Part shown: positions 63,527-64,000 of the stretch, in pieces
Numbering within the stretch: position 1 is the stretch's first letter
How the letters are laid out: each line of letters begins with the position of its first letter
Assembly: GCF_000148725.1 (NCBI RefSeq)
Contig: NZ_GL476319.1
Coordinates: 794,681-858,680, forward strand
Origin: Roseibium sp. TrichSKD4
GTDB taxonomy: Bacteria; Pseudomonadota; Alphaproteobacteria; Rhizobiales; Stappiaceae
Length of the DNA stretch: 64,000 nt
Direction: 5' to 3'
Translations under genes and position numbers: made by a program
Notes under the pieces: model-generated
Told to the model about the DNA's origin: nothing
What the model saw: only the letters and a program-made list of their open reading frames with translations
Database searches by the model: none

Positions 63527-64000
63527 ATGACAGGGTACCACTTCGAGCAGATGGCTGAAGATCTCCTCCGATACGACATTCTCATCCAGGACGCTTTGCG
63601 CGGCGCGGTGAAGAAGATCCTCTCCGAAGTGGGCCGCACCGGCCTGCCCGGAGAACACCACTTCTATATCGCCTTTGAGACCACGGCGCCCGGCGTACGG
63701 ATTTCCTCGCGTTTGAAAGAACGGTACCCGCAGGAAATGACAATTGTTCTGCAGCACCAGTTCTGGGATCTGGCAATCGGCGAACATGCCTTTGAAGTTG
63801 GCCTGTCCTTTGGCGGTGTGCCGGAAAAGCTTCTGGTTCCCTATTCTGCAATCAAGGGCTTCTTCGATCCATCCGTCCAGTTTGCACTTGAGTTTGATCC
63901 GGGCAAAACAGCTGAAGAGCTGCCGGAAGAACTGCTTGAGGCGGTCGAAGAACTGGCACAGGCTGAAATCGATGCCGAAAACCTGCCAGTCGGACAGCCG
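63527..64000 (+). CDS. sspB: SspB, ClpXP adaptor (alphaproteobacterial type), partial
   Basis: From ATG at 63527 (MTGYHFEQMAEDLLRYDILI) the frame is open to the window end, 158 codons with no stop. GLPGEHHFYIAFETTAPGVR, RYPQEMTIVLQHQFWDLAIG and FEVGLSFGGVPEKLLVPYSA are the SspB-alpha core; FFDPSVQFALEF follows and an acidic linker begins. SspB binds the ssrA tag and hands tagged proteins to ClpXP. Its gene starts 135 bp after the tmRNA gene. Confidence 0.94.
   Translation, partial: MTGYHFEQMAEDLLRYDILIQDALRGAVKKILSEVGRTGLPGEHHFYIAFETTAPGVRISSRLKERYPQEMTIVLQHQFWDLAIGEHAFEVGLSFGGVPEKLLVPYSAIKGFFDPSVQFALEFDPGKTAEELPEELLEAVEELAQAEIDAENLPVGQP

Overview
The window looks like the chromosome of an alphaproteobacterium, probably order Hyphomicrobiales and perhaps a Stappiaceae-type marine bacterium; the genus is a guess. 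Evidence: a circularly permuted two-piece tmRNA gene with a tag ending AVAA, the alphaproteobacterial form of SspB beside it, the hflK-hflC-DUF2065 and degQ block next to thyA-folA, a leuA gene behind a Leu-rich leader peptide, and moderately high GC coding DNA.

Region 1 (1 to about 27.9 kb) is the larger part of a Mu-like transposable prophage, almost entirely on the minus strand, so it reads right to left. Order: repressor (divergent), Ner-like regulator, ParB-like protein, MuA-type DDE transposase, MuB-type ATPase, a run of small early genes (Cys-rich regulator, DUF3164, DUF2786, GemA), a Mor-type activator, then the late lysis/packaging/head operon (endolysin, overlapping spanins, zinc finger, small and large terminase, portal, gpF-type head protein) and the protease/capsid/tail operon (protease, capsid cement, gpT, DUF1320, tail completion, P2-type baseplate V, W, J, I). 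The left window edge cuts the tail-protein-I gene. A perfect 8-bp inverted repeat, TGGTGACA-N2-TGTCACCA, lies upstream of both the endolysin gene and the protease gene, where Mu has its lys and I late promoters. The baseplate W gene carries an in-frame amber codon, so the prophage may be defective. Beyond the repressor are three cargo-like genes, an AT-rich 0.8 kb stretch with several repeat families that may be transposase end-binding sites, and the 3' part of a tRNA-Lys(CTT) gene beginning in the anticodon loop, which looks like an integration scar.

Region 2 (28 to 50 kb) is ordinary chromosome: an outer-membrane barrel protein, a soluble chemoreceptor with an Aer-like PAS partner, pdxJ, an HD phosphohydrolase, a DJ-1/PfpI protein, a periplasmic copper amine oxidase, serB and miaA with start codons overlapping in one CATG, two RimJ-like acetyltransferases flanking two thioredoxin-fold genes, leuA with a leader peptide, a PhzF protein, a GNAT-Nudix fusion, a DUF2336 protein, pirin, an ABC-2 exporter and a D,D-carboxypeptidase.

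Region 3 (50.4 to 54 kb) is a TadG-like von Willebrand factor A gene split near its 5' end by a complete IS66-family element with an 8-bp target duplication. Region 4 (54 to 64 kb) holds ilvC, a TetR regulator with a perfect 23-bp palindrome upstream, degQ, hflK-hflC-DUF2065, an ElaA-type acetyltransferase, folA, thyA, ssrA and the start of sspB, placing the trans-translation RNA beside the adaptor that delivers its tagged products to ClpXP.
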